A program made the position numbers and the translations under genes. A DNA stretch of 64,000 bases from Marivita sp. XM-24bin2 (GTDB lineage: Bacteria > Pseudomonadota > Alphaproteobacteria > Rhodobacterales > Rhodobacteraceae), in assembly GCA_003149565.1 (NCBI GenBank), contig QCWH01000002.1, forward strand, positions 79,209-143,208. Reading direction: 5' to 3'. This document shows positions 34,538-43,304 of this stretch, one piece after another. Position 1 is the stretch's first letter, and the number at the start of each line of letters is the position of its first letter. The notes below the pieces were generated by a model, which had not been told where the DNA came from, made no database searches, and saw only the letters and a list, made by a program, of their open reading frames with translations.

Positions 34538-35698
34538 TTGGAAAACCTGCAGCGCACCACTGAAATCCTGGCAGACTTGATTGCATTTCCGACGATTTCG
34601 GCGGACAGCAATTTCGACATGATCCTGCATATGGCGGGTCTTCTCGAAGACGCAGGTGCGCGTTGCGAAGTGATGTCTTCGCCGTGTGGGACAAAGGCCA
34701 ATTTATTTGGCACGTTAGGACCAGATCGGGATGGCGGCATTCTGCTCTCCGGTCATAGCGATGTGGTGCCGGTTGCGGATCAAGCCTGGACACGTGATCC
34801 ATTCTTCATGGACGCCGGTAATGGCCTTCTTTACGGTCGGGGCTCCTGCGACATGAAAGGATTTATCGCCGCGACACTGGCAATGGCGCCATATTTTGCT
34901 GAACATGTGCAGGACAGACCGGTTCACTTTGCTTTCACCTATGATGAAGAAGTTGGCTGCCTCGGGGCACGTCAACTGGCCGATGCGCTGGTAGAACGTG
35001 GTTTGACCCCGGGGGTCGCGATTATCGGCGAACCGACCGAAATGCGCATCATTGATGGACACAAGGGCTGCAACGAATACACGACACATTTCAATGGTCT
35101 GGCTGGGCATGGGTCTTTGCCGGATCATGGCGTCAATGCTGTCGAATATGCAGTACGCTACGTGAACCATTTGCTTGGGCTCAAAGATGCTTTGCGGGCG
35201 CGTGCTCCAAAGAATTCACCGTTTGATCCTCCTTGGACGACTGTCAATGTCGGGGCTTTGGTCGGTGGGGTCGCGCATAATGTGATTGCGCCGTCTGCGC
35301 ATGTCGATTGGGAGATGCGCCCGGTCCAACCGGGTGACGCGGAGTTCGTGAAAGAAAGCTTGCAGCGCTATTGCGAAAAAGAGCTTCTTCCCAAAATGCG
35401 CGAAGTACACCCCGGGGCATATATCACCACCGATGTGATCGGCGAGGTCATTGGGCTTATTCCAACGGAAGAAAACGAAGCGCGGCGCATCGTGTCCGAG
35501 CTAACCGGAGCCAACAGCAGCGACGTGGTCGCATTTGGCACGGAGGCTGGCCTGTTTCAGGCGCTTGGCACGGATGTCGTGGTCTGCGGGCCGGGGTCAA
35601 TCGAGCAGGCGCACAAGGCTGACGAGTTCATCTCGGTCGAGCAGCTGGCGCAGTGTTTGGGAATGCTGGAACGACTTGGAGAAAGGCTCCATGTCTGA
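34538..35698 (+). CDS. M20 family deacetylase (ArgE/acetylornithine deacetylase-like)
   Basis: 386 residues. Metal-site motifs of M20 enzymes: LLSGHSDVVPV (His, Asp), YGRGSCDMKGF (bridging Asp), FTYDEEVGCLGAR (catalytic and metal Glu), IGEPTEM, and the C-terminal GTEAGLFQ and GPGSIEQAHKADEF. ArgE removes acetyl from N-acetylornithine; in this position it could deacetylate N-acetyl-diaminobutyrate released by the DoeA-like enzyme, replacing the unrelated DoeB. A TTG start at 34538 follows AAGGA; the ATG at 34502 lies inside the preceding gene. It overlaps the GntR gene by 8 bases. Confidence 0.85.
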   Translation: MENLQRTTEILADLIAFPTISADSNFDMILHMAGLLEDAGARCEVMSSPCGTKANLFGTLGPDRDGGILLSGHSDVVPVADQAWTRDPFFMDAGNGLLYGRGSCDMKGFIAATLAMAPYFAEHVQDRPVHFAFTYDEEVGCLGARQLADALVERGLTPGVAIIGEPTEMRIIDGHKGCNEYTTHFNGLAGHGSLPDHGVNAVEYAVRYVNHLLGLKDALRARAPKNSPFDPPWTTVNVGALVGGVAHNVIAPSAHVDWEMRPVQPGDAEFVKESLQRYCEKELLPKMREVHPGAYITTDVIGEVIGLIPTEENEARRIVSELTGANSSDVVAFGTEAGLFQALGTDVVVCGPGSIEQAHKADEFISVEQLAQCLGMLERLGERLHV

Positions 35699-36371
35699 TG
35701 GCACTGGCGATTCAGGACTGACGGTCAAGGATCGTCATGCTGCGATGCATGCGGCTTTGCGGCAACGCATTTGCCTCTTGGACTATCCACCGGGAATGCA
35801 GCTTTCTGAAATCACGTTGGCCAATGAATTCGGTACGAGTCGAACTCCGATGCGTCGCGTTTTGGCGCGCCTTGAGGAAGAGGGGTTGGTCCAATCGGTG
35901 CACGGGGTTGGGACGATCGTAACCGATGCCAATTTCACCGAATTGGAACAGGCCTATCGCCTGCGGGTGGAACTGACGGCACTGACAGGGCTGCTGGACC
36001 CGGTAATGCCGGATACGACTTTTCTTGCACGTTTAAAGAACTTGATTGACCGGGCTGGCCAGATGGCGGTCTCGGGAACGCCCAAGAGTTTCACGCAACT
36101 AGACATGGATGTGTTTCAGGCCTTGCTGGAACTGACAGAAAATGAGCCACTTAGACATGTCTTGGAACGCTTATACTACCAAACAAAGCGCCTTTGGCTT
36201 GTCAGGGCGATTAAGGCCGAGTTGGACCTTGAAGAGGAATACCGGATCTTCCTGCATGAACTGGAAGCCATCCACATTGCTTTGCAATCGGCGGATTTGG
36301 CTGCTGTTGCCCAGATCCAAAGGGCGCACATATCTATGAGTTTCAATCGCCTTTTGCAGCATCGGGATTAA
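35691..36371 (+). CDS. GntR family transcriptional regulator
   Basis: 226 residues. N-terminal winged helix (YPPGMQLSEITLANEFGTSRTPMRRVLARLEEEGLVQSVHGVGTIVTD) and a helical C-terminal domain of the FCD type but with few clear metal ligands. It starts within the last codons of the deacetylase gene (ATGTCTGA overlap), so is autoregulated with the pathway if it binds the paired GTTGTGyACATC sites in front of the operon. The effector could be a diaminobutyrate derivative, by analogy with other ectoine regulators; this is inference. Confidence 0.87.
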   Translation: MSDGTGDSGLTVKDRHAAMHAALRQRICLLDYPPGMQLSEITLANEFGTSRTPMRRVLARLEEEGLVQSVHGVGTIVTDANFTELEQAYRLRVELTALTGLLDPVMPDTTFLARLKNLIDRAGQMAVSGTPKSFTQLDMDVFQALLELTENEPLRHVLERLYYQTKRLWLVRAIKAELDLEEEYRIFLHELEAIHIALQSADLAAVAQIQRAHISMSFNRLLQHRD

Positions 36372-36405
36372 GCAGTCCGGTGCGGTATTATACGTCCAAG
36401 CTTGA

Positions 36406-37440
36406 TTAGGTCCGCCGATGCCGAATTGCAAAGAGGGGCAGGAGAACGCCCAGAATCGTGAGACGGAAGACGTGATGGGCTGCGACCAGCGCCGGTTCTA
36501 GCCCGGTTTCGATTGAAAGTGCTGCCATAACCTCAACCCCACCCGGTGCGAATGCCAAGAACAGCGCAGCAGGAGGCAAGCCGATCAAAATTGCGGCAAT
36601 GTACGCCGCGGCCGCTGCAAGGAGACAGCCGGCGACGGTACTCAAAAGGCCGGCTAAGAACGCACTTTTGAGTAAAGATCGATCGACGCCGCCAAATCGT
36701 GACCCAATCAGTGACCCCATACATACGAAGGCCATGATGGTTATCCAGGCGGGTGCAGCGCCAGTTACAAGACCCGTCCCGTGCGTTACGGCTGATACAG
36801 CCATTGCGCCGATAAGTAGTGGAGCAGGTACGGACAGTTTCTGCAGCCCCAAACCAACGGCAAGCGAGAAGATCAAGAGCAGACCAAGGTCGAAAACAGG
36901 GCTGGTTCCTTGACTCGAAAAGGTTGCCGATCCGGTTACACCCCACAGTGAGATCAGGACCGGGACCATCAGTGTGAGTAAGAATACCCGCACCGTTTGC
37001 ACCAGAACCACCTGTGGAACATCTGCCTTGAGATCAGTGGCAAGCCCCAAGACAAAGGTCAGATGTCCAGGCGCGGCAGATAGAAACGCCGTTACGGGGC
37101 GATGTCCGAACAAGTGTCTCAATGCAAACGGAACAACCACCATTATCGCTATTAGCGTTAATGTCAGGACCAGCAGCGAGATCGGCCAGGTCAATGCTGC
37201 GGAAATCACATCCGGGGTCACGGTGCTCCCAATCTGTGCGCCAATCACGAGAAACATGATTTGGCATAGGCGCTGCGGGATTTCAGTCCGCCATCCCAGA
37301 AGTGTGACGAGTGCGACGGTTGTCGCCGGACCGGTGACGGTTGCAGCCGGAAATCCGATGATATGAAAAAGAACCGCGCCGATCGCACCGATCAGGACGG
37401 TTGGAATGACAGGCGGAAGCCTTGGGTCAAATTCCCTCAT
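36406..37440 (-). CDS. AbrB family (DUF/Ammonia_monox) membrane protein
   Basis: 344 residues, about ten membrane helices in two repeats. GAIGAVLFHIIGFPAATVTGPATTVAL and GHLTFVLGLATDLKADVP...VRVF in the first half, and LLLAFAPGGVEVMAALSIETGLEPALVAAHHVFRL in the second, match the AbrB-duplication family once called ammonia monooxygenase. Function in bacteria is unsettled, transport being the usual suggestion. The ATG at 37440 overlaps the end of the citryl-CoA-lyase-like gene by 14 bases, making it the last gene of the six-gene TTT operon, where it may export or exchange a metabolite. Confidence 0.85.
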   Translation of the reverse strand: MREFDPRLPPVIPTVLIGAIGAVLFHIIGFPAATVTGPATTVALVTLLGWRTEIPQRLCQIMFLVIGAQIGSTVTPDVISAALTWPISLLVLTLTLIAIMVVVPFALRHLFGHRPVTAFLSAAPGHLTFVLGLATDLKADVPQVVLVQTVRVFLLTLMVPVLISLWGVTGSATFSSQGTSPVFDLGLLLIFSLAVGLGLQKLSVPAPLLIGAMAVSAVTHGTGLVTGAAPAWITIMAFVCMGSLIGSRFGGVDRSLLKSAFLAGLLSTVAGCLLAAAAAYIAAILIGLPPAALFLAFAPGGVEVMAALSIETGLEPALVAAHHVFRLTILGVLLPLFAIRHRRT

Positions 37441-38206
37441 AAGTCCATCTGTAGGCAGGCGGTGTTGGCCCCTTGTTACGTCCTCCTTGTTCCATTTGTT
37501 CCCAAGCATGCGCAAGGATGCCGACTGAGCGTGAGAGTCCAAAAAAGCCCCGCGCCAAGGGGGCAGGGCACCCAAGCTCTGCGTAAATGACTGCCGTTGC
37601 GCCATCGATGTTCATGGGCACTGGTTTGCCACATTCCTCGCTTAGCCGGTGTTCAATTGCGCGCCCGATATGTGCGAATTTTCCAGCGACCGCGCCTGTC
37701 TCGGCCGCCTCGTCCACCAAAGCAAGCAGGCGTGGGGCTCGGGGATCGACAGGTTTATGAAATCTATGACCAAACCCCGGAACGAATTTTCCGTTCACAG
37801 TTCGCCAGGCGTCGAGACACTCGCCAAGCTTTTGAAGACCTGCGTTGTCAATTTCGCGATACAACGTAACGGCCTGTTCGCCTGCGCCACCGTGGACATT
37901 ACCCAACATGTTGAGACCAGTCGCCATCGCGGATTGAAGGCCGATGCCGCATGTCGATGCCATACGAGCAGCCGCAATGGATGGCGCTTGTGGACCATGA
38001 TCGACAGCCGAAACCAAAGCAGCCTCAAACAGCTCAGCGCGAGGCCCCGAGATGTCCTCACCCAGTACCATCAGCCAGATCATCTTTGCGAAGCTCGTGC
38101 TCCCGATCAGGTCTTGAACGGGTCGGCCCCGAAGATGGATTCGGCCTGGTTCCATGTCGATAATCTTTGTGCGCCACCAATCCGCTACATCATTATCAAT
38201 GGTCAA
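37427..38206 (-). CDS. Citryl-CoA lyase-like protein (citrate synthase fold)
   Basis: 259 residues, far shorter than citrate synthase (about 430), as in the stand-alone citryl-CoA lyases. The catalytic triad of the superfamily is kept: His in NVHGGAGEQAV, His/Arg in GFGHRFHKPVDPRAPRLL, and Asp in MNIDGATAVIYAELG. The family cleaves (or forms) 3-hydroxy-3-carboxyacyl-CoA such as citryl-CoA to acetyl-CoA and a 2-oxoacid. Coupled at its TTG start to the CoA-transferase stop, it may cleave the CoA ester formed by that enzyme from the acid taken up by the TTT transporter. The acid could be citrate, citramalate or a homologue. Confidence 0.8.
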   Translation of the reverse strand: MTIDNDVADWWRTKIIDMEPGRIHLRGRPVQDLIGSTSFAKMIWLMVLGEDISGPRAELFEAALVSAVDHGPQAPSIAAARMASTCGIGLQSAMATGLNMLGNVHGGAGEQAVTLYREIDNAGLQKLGECLDAWRTVNGKFVPGFGHRFHKPVDPRAPRLLALVDEAAETGAVAGKFAHIGRAIEHRLSEECGKPVPMNIDGATAVIYAELGCPAPLARGFFGLSRSVGILAHAWEQMEQGGRNKGPTPPAYRWTYEGI

Positions 38207-39411
38207 ATAACGCCCTCCTCGCGCAGCGTTTCAATTTGCACCTGACTATAGCCGAGCATTGCCAGGATCGGCGCCGAGTCTTGACCTAATTCGGGTGGGG
38301 GCGTTGTAACCATCGGTCGCTCCCCATTAAAGAGAGCTCCAACAGTCGCGATGTCTACATTTCGGTTCGCTCCGGGGACGTTCTCGAAGCGCTTGATGAA
38401 ATCTCGTCCGGAGACCTGTGGATGTTGAAGTGCTTCTGGAACAGTAAGGACAGGCCCTGCGGGGACGCCGATCGCGTTTAGTTCATCGGCCCAATCCTGC
38501 GCCCTTCTTTTGGTCAGGCTCGTCTCGAGTTCCGCCTTCAGGCGAAACCTGTTGGCTTTGCGATCTTCACGCGTCTGGAAAGCCTTCGCGGTAAGAAGGT
38601 CCGCGCGCCCAAGGTGACGGGCCAAAGCAACCCACTGCTCATCTTTGTTGGCGGCAATATTGATCAAGCCATCTGCACATTGGAACGCGCCAGACGGTGC
38701 CGAGGTTGGGTTTTCATTGCCTTGCGGGCTCGGAGAGACGCCGCCAATCAGATGGTTCGACACCACCCATCCCATCGTCGCCAGAACAGATTCAAGCATG
38801 GACACATCAATAAAACTTCCGCGTGGTTTGGCGTTTAACGCGGAACAGATCGCCATCGCTGCCGTCAATCCGCCGACAGTGTCTGCCAGTGGATACCCTA
38901 CACGCAGCGGTGCACTGTCCGGATCTCCTGTGATTGACATCACGCCGGACAGTCCTTGCACAATCTGATCATAGGCTGGGCTGGTCGCCAAGGGCCCGGT
39001 CTGTCCAAAACCTGAAATCGCGCAATAAATCAATTTGGGATTGATCGCCTTCAGAACATCATATCCTACCCCAAGCCTGTCCATTACACCCGGTCGATAG
39101 TTTTCCACCAGTACATCCGAGTCCAGAACCAGCTTTTTGAGGATATCCGTTCCGCGCGCGTCTTTCAGGTTGAGGCTAAGTGAACTTTTGCCCGCATTCT
39201 GAGCCAAAAAGCTGATGCCCATGCCGATGCCGGAGAGGTCTGGATCAGCCCCAAGGTTTCTGGCCAGATCTCCTCTGCCGACCGCTTCGATTTTGATCAC
39301 CTCTGCGCCCAGATGCGCAAGCTGATGGCAAGCGAAGGGGCCCGCCAACACATTTGTCAGATCAAGAACCCGGACTCCATTGAGGGGTCCGTATGCAGTG
39401 TCAGTCGCCAT
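38203..39411 (-). CDS. Class III CoA-transferase (CaiB/BaiF family)
   Basis: 402 residues. NGVRVLDLTNVLAGPFACHQLAHLGAEVIKIE, then SLSLNLKDARGTDILKKLV, VLVENYRPGVMDRLGVGYD and SGFGQTGPLA are family hallmarks. In the catalytic region the sequence is FIDVSMLESVLATMG: where formyl-CoA transferase and CaiB have the nucleophilic Asp, this protein seems to have Glu. The family moves CoA between carboxylates. Here it should activate the imported di- or tricarboxylate. The ATG at 39411 lies inside the last codons of tctA, and the stop overlaps the lyase start, so all are co-translated. Confidence 0.87.
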   Translation of the reverse strand: MATDTAYGPLNGVRVLDLTNVLAGPFACHQLAHLGAEVIKIEAVGRGDLARNLGADPDLSGIGMGISFLAQNAGKSSLSLNLKDARGTDILKKLVLDSDVLVENYRPGVMDRLGVGYDVLKAINPKLIYCAISGFGQTGPLATSPAYDQIVQGLSGVMSITGDPDSAPLRVGYPLADTVGGLTAAMAICSALNAKPRGSFIDVSMLESVLATMGWVVSNHLIGGVSPSPQGNENPTSAPSGAFQCADGLINIAANKDEQWVALARHLGRADLLTAKAFQTREDRKANRFRLKAELETSLTKRRAQDWADELNAIGVPAGPVLTVPEALQHPQVSGRDFIKRFENVPGANRNVDIATVGALFNGERPMVTTPPPELGQDSAPILAMLGYSQVQIETLREEGVI

Positions 39412-40924
39412 CGGCAACGCCTTCAGCGCGCTTGCGCGCGCGATATCCTCGGTAGCTTGGCAAAACAACGAGGATCACTGCCAAGGCCAAAAGTCCCATT
39501 GTCATCGGGCGTTCAAGAATGAAGTCGAATCCACGATAAAGTTGCATTGCTCGGGCAAAGTTGTTTTCGAGCATCGTGCCAAGAATGAACCCGATCAGGA
39601 GCGGTGCGAGCGGGAAATCCGCAAATCGCAGGATTGTCGCCACAACGCCAAAACCAACCAGAATCAAGAGTTCGGTTGAATTGTTCTGACCCAAGTAGCT
39701 GCCCATCAGAGTGAAGAACAGAATGAAAGGAATAAGGAACGTGCGCGGGATCGTCAGGATCTTGGCGATATAGGGGATCAGCGGCAAGTTGAGGATCAAC
39801 AACACAAGATTGCCCAGATACATTGATATAATGACGGCCCAGAAGACCTCTGGTGTATCCGTCATCAACCGCGGGCCTGGGGTCACATTCAGTGCCAAGA
39901 GCGCTCCGAGCAGGATGGCCGTTGTTCCGGAGCCAGGTATCCCCAGGGTTAACAAAGGCACGAAGGACCCCGTGCAGGCGGCGTTGTTTGCCGTTTCAGG
40001 CGCTGCCAAACCCTTGATAGAGCCTTTGCCGAACTCTTCCTGCTCAGCGCCTTTGGCAATGTTACGCTCTACCGCGTAGCCCAGAAACGATGCGATGGTT
40101 GCCCCAGCTCCGGGGAGAACTCCTATGAAGAAGCCTTGGAGCGATTGTCGTCCTACAACAGGGGCTATGGTACGCGCTTCGCTGCGCGTGATCCGCATGC
40201 CTGTGATTTTCCCGCTGTCATCGCTCGATCCACTTGCAGCACGGGCCGGGTTCATCACAAGAAACAATGCTTCAGGCAGCGCAAACATGGCCATCGCCAG
40301 TGTGATAAAGGAAAAACCGGACTGAAGGTCCATCATGCCGAATGTAAAGCGCGGCGTGTTTGACAGCGCTCCTTCGCCGACAGTTCCAAGCATCAGGCCA
40401 AGGATGGTCATCATCAGCGCTTTGGCCACCTGCCCGGTGCCTGCGAAGGCAGCAATTGCTGAAAGGCCAACGACCATCAAGGCGAAGTACTCGGCTGAGT
40501 GAAATAGTAAAGCCACTGTTGAGAGCGCAGGCGCAAAGATCATCAACAGAATGGCACCGATTGTCCCTCCGGCAAAGCTGGCTGTGGCTGCGATGGTTAG
40601 CGCTTTGCCTGCTTGCCCCTTGCGAGCCATCGGATAGCCGTCAAAGCTGGTCGCAACCGTGCCTGCAACCCCCGGTGCATTGAGCAGGATCGACGACGTT
40701 GAGCCGCCAAAGATCGCGCCATAGTAGACGCCGGATAGTAGGATCAGTGCGGCAGTCGGATCACCGATCCCAATGGCGACCGGGATCATAATTGCAATGA
40801 TCGACATGGGCCCAAGCCCAGGTAGCATTCCGATCAAAGTACCGATGACACAGCCCATCACAACCATGATCAGGTTGAACGGAGTGACCGCCGCCGTCAG
40901 GCCGATGAGAATTCCTTCGAGCAT
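39401..40924 (-). CDS. tctA: TTT transporter large membrane subunit, TctA
   Basis: 507 residues, about twelve helices. The TctA signatures GLTAAVTPFNLIMVVMGCVIGTLIGMLPGLGP and GVLPGAGATIASFLGYAVERN, LGIPGSGTTAILLGALLALNVTPGP are present. With TctB it forms the inner-membrane channel of a tripartite tricarboxylate transporter, secondary transport driven by the ion gradient. It follows tctB after 12 bases. Confidence 0.95.
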   Translation of the reverse strand: MLEGILIGLTAAVTPFNLIMVVMGCVIGTLIGMLPGLGPMSIIAIMIPVAIGIGDPTAALILLSGVYYGAIFGGSTSSILLNAPGVAGTVATSFDGYPMARKGQAGKALTIAATASFAGGTIGAILLMIFAPALSTVALLFHSAEYFALMVVGLSAIAAFAGTGQVAKALMMTILGLMLGTVGEGALSNTPRFTFGMMDLQSGFSFITLAMAMFALPEALFLVMNPARAASGSSDDSGKITGMRITRSEARTIAPVVGRQSLQGFFIGVLPGAGATIASFLGYAVERNIAKGAEQEEFGKGSIKGLAAPETANNAACTGSFVPLLTLGIPGSGTTAILLGALLALNVTPGPRLMTDTPEVFWAVIISMYLGNLVLLILNLPLIPYIAKILTIPRTFLIPFILFFTLMGSYLGQNNSTELLILVGFGVVATILRFADFPLAPLLIGFILGTMLENNFARAMQLYRGFDFILERPMTMGLLALAVILVVLPSYRGYRARKRAEGVADGD

Positions 40925-40936
40925 CTCACGTCCCCC

Positions 40937-41428
40937 TTACATAAAGATGCCGGGCCAAGGGCGCAGGAAGATTCCGAGCACCTCTTGTACCAGATACCAG
41001 ATCGACCCAGCCGCAACGGCAGTCACCGGGATCAGAATGTGGAAGCGGCGTTCTCCCAGAATTACCGCCCCAATGACGAGAAATGCGATAGTCGAGCCGA
41101 CGAACCCCAAGGGCCTCAATGTGAGCGCATATGTAACCATCAAACCGAGCAACGCCAAAGCTTGTCCAATGTGGTAGTCGCCCAGACGATTAAGGTCGAT
41201 CGCGCCATCCTTGGCAGCGTCGGACTCGGCTTTACGCTTTGATGTGAACAGCACGACAAGGCCCACGACCATGCCGAGAATGGTCAGAATTTTGGGGAAG
41301 GTGGACGGCCAGACTGGATTGCGCCTGAGGATTGGCGGCAATTGATCGTCCATCGTGAAAAAGGCCGCATACCCATAGACGCAACACAAGGCGATAAAGG
41401 CCAATGCGATCCAGCGATCAAGCGCCAT
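40937..41428 (-). CDS. tctB: TTT transporter small membrane subunit, TctB
   Basis: 163 residues with four hydrophobic helices and the loose TctB pattern (FPKILTILGMVVGLVVLF, LRPLGFVGSTIAFLVIGAVILGERR). Poorly conserved in sequence but clear from position between tctC and tctA and from size. Small subunit of the tricarboxylate importer. Confidence 0.9.
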   Translation of the reverse strand: MALDRWIALAFIALCCVYGYAAFFTMDDQLPPILRRNPVWPSTFPKILTILGMVVGLVVLFTSKRKAESDAAKDGAIDLNRLGDYHIGQALALLGLMVTYALTLRPLGFVGSTIAFLVIGAVILGERRFHILIPVTAVAAGSIWYLVQEVLGIFLRPWPGIFM

Positions 41429-41465
41429 CTCTCAACCCTCCAAGTCATATCTGAAGTTTGTATGT

Positions 41466-41507
41466 GGCGGATGCCTTTGGGGTGGTTGGCCCAACCGGAC
41501 ATCCGCC
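41466..41507 (-). terminator. Hairpin between tctC and tctB
   Basis: Outer arms GGCGGATG / CATCCGCC with an inner GGTTGG / CCAACC dyad, 39 bases after the tctC stop and 38 bases before the tctB start. No T-run, so it is more likely an mRNA-stabilising or attenuating structure favouring the abundant binding protein. Confidence 0.55.
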
Positions 41508-41545
41508 TTTGATCTGCTGTGATCCAACAGGATCAAAGCGGAGCT

Positions 41546-42532
41546 TCAGAGGAAGCCGAGTTCGCGCATCAGATCACCGATCTGCTTCTCCTGACCTTCG
41601 AGGAAGGTTTTGAACTCGTCGCCCGGACGGAAGATGTTGACCAGGCCCATGCGTGCTCGGACTTCTTCCCACTCGGGAGTTTCCATCATGGCAGCCAGCA
41701 TGTCCTGATATTCCGCCAGCTTGTCGTCGGGCAGGCCCGGTGCTGCGAAGAAACCGCGCCAATTTACGAACTGGGCGTCGATGCCTTGCTCGGCAAAGGT
41801 CGGAGCGTCTTCAAATGCAGGAACGCGTTCGGGTGCCGTCACGCCCAAAATGCGGACTTCGCCCTGGTCTGCCAGGGCAACAGCTTCGGAGAAGCCTGTG
41901 GAGAGCGCGTCAATCTCACCGGACAGGAGGCCGGCCATCGCCTCGCCACCTGCATCATAGCCGATATAGTTGAATGCGGTTGGGTCTTCACCCGCTGCCT
42001 GCATCACGATCGCCGCAACAAGGTGGTCCATACCGCCAGGAACCGAACCGCCACCAATCGCGAAGTCGGCAGCATTCTCGCGGTACATCGCAAGCGCGTC
42101 ATCCATCGAATTGATCGGGCTGTCTGCGGATACGACGAGGGCGGCGTAGTCACCGACCGTGCCTGCAACCAATGTCAGGTCGCGGAAGCTTTGAGAGATT
42201 TCGCCTGTCAGAGCACGGATCACGATCGGGGTCGAATTGACCATAAGCGTTCCGTGGCTGCTTGCGGCGTTTTCAATCAGGTTCCCAATGGCAACACCGC
42301 CACCGCCGCCCGACATGTTTTCAAAAGTTGCTGTACCAACCAGACCGGAATTCACAAGTGCTTCGCCAGTACCGCGCGCTGTGCCGTCCCAGCCGCCGCC
42401 TGCACCACCGGGAATAAGGAAATGCACCGACTCCATTTTTTGATGCCCACCGGCAAAAGCAACGCCAGACATGGCAACGGTTGCAGTGGCCGCAGCGATA
42501 AGCGTGCGGCGTGACCACTCAAGAGTGTTCAT
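41546..42532 (-). CDS. tctC: TTT transporter periplasmic binding protein, TctC type
   Basis: 328 residues. WSRRTLIAAATATVAMSGVAFA is a signal peptide with a twin arginine. VHFLIPGGAGGGWDGTARGTGEAL and FENMSGGGGGVAIGNLIE are the TctC/Bug ligand-pocket motifs that normally grip carboxylates through backbone and water. GGGAGGA precedes the ATG at 42532. First gene of the operon tctC-tctB-tctA-CoA transferase-lyase-abrB, divergent from the tctDE-type genes that probably switch it on. Confidence 0.93.
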   Translation of the reverse strand: MNTLEWSRRTLIAAATATVAMSGVAFAGGHQKMESVHFLIPGGAGGGWDGTARGTGEALVNSGLVGTATFENMSGGGGGVAIGNLIENAASSHGTLMVNSTPIVIRALTGEISQSFRDLTLVAGTVGDYAALVVSADSPINSMDDALAMYRENAADFAIGGGSVPGGMDHLVAAIVMQAAGEDPTAFNYIGYDAGGEAMAGLLSGEIDALSTGFSEAVALADQGEVRILGVTAPERVPAFEDAPTFAEQGIDAQFVNWRGFFAAPGLPDDKLAEYQDMLAAMMETPEWEEVRARMGLVNIFRPGDEFKTFLEGQEKQIGDLMRELGFL

Positions 42533-42635
42533 TGATTGTCCTCCCATTTGACAGGCGGTCCTCCGCCGCCCATGCTCGTATTTCACCACACAAAGCTGAC
42601 AGAAGCCTGACACGGTGCCACGAGGGAGGAACGGG

Positions 42636-43304
42636 GTGCGCTATCTTTTGGTGGAGGACAATTTGGAACTGGCAGAAGCTGTTGTCGGTCGGTTGGCTTT
42701 GGATGGCCATGCCGTCGATCATGCGGCCAGTCTCGCTGATGCGGAAGATTGTCTTTCCGCTGCACAATATGACCTTATTCTGTTGGATGTGATGTTGCCT
42801 GATGGTGACGGACGGGATTTCCTCGCGCGCAGCAGATCACATCTCGAAACGCCGGTGATTGTATTGACCGCGCGGTCGCAAGTGTCCGACCGTGTTGGCG
42901 CGTTGGATCAAGGAGCAGATGACTACATCACCAAGCCGTTCGACTTTTCCGAGCTCGAAGCGCGTTGCCGCGCCGTGCTGCGTCGTCGAGGTGGTGAAGC
43001 GCGAAATGAGATCCATTTGGGAGACGCTGTTTTCGATCCTCTTTCGGGAACCTTGAAGCACGGGAGCGAGTCGATTGATTTGCGCAATCGTGAGATTCGC
43101 CTTCTCGAGGTATTCGCCAGGCATAAGGGGCAAATTCTGTCTAAGAGCCAGCTGATGGATCGCCTTTTTTCATACGACGCGGAAGTGACAGAGAACGCTA
43201 TCGAGGTCTATGTCGGGCGTTTGCGGCGTCGGATCGATGGCATGGGTGTAAGCATCGAGACTGTTCGAGGTCTTGGATACCGGATGGAGACCGGCGACGC
43301 GTGA
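42636..43304 (+). CDS. tctD: OmpR-type response regulator, TctD-like
   Basis: 222 residues. Receiver domain with acidic pair VEDN and phospho-acceptor Asp51 (LILLDVMLPDGDGR), Thr in VLTAR and Lys in ITKPFDF; then a winged helix DNA-binding domain ending VYVGRLRRRIDGMGVSIETVRGLGYR. The GTG at 42636 follows GGGAGGA five bases upstream. Divergent from tctC by 103 bases, it fits control of the TTT operon. A GGCGG-N4-CCGCC dyad lies between (42554-42567). Overlaps the kinase gene by GTGA. Confidence 0.9.
   Translation: MRYLLVEDNLELAEAVVGRLALDGHAVDHAASLADAEDCLSAAQYDLILLDVMLPDGDGRDFLARSRSHLETPVIVLTARSQVSDRVGALDQGADDYITKPFDFSELEARCRAVLRRRGGEARNEIHLGDAVFDPLSGTLKHGSESIDLRNREIRLLEVFARHKGQILSKSQLMDRLFSYDAEVTENAIEVYVGRLRRRIDGMGVSIETVRGLGYRMETGDA

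Noticed and set aside
36406-37440. Annotation as ammonia monooxygenase
   Set aside because: The old family name is misleading; this is an AbrB-type polytopic membrane protein with no oxygenase motifs.
41519-42514. A 331-codon open frame on the plus strand
   Set aside because: It is antisense to tctC, has a Cys/His/Arg-rich random-like composition and no ribosome site; tctC is unmistakable.
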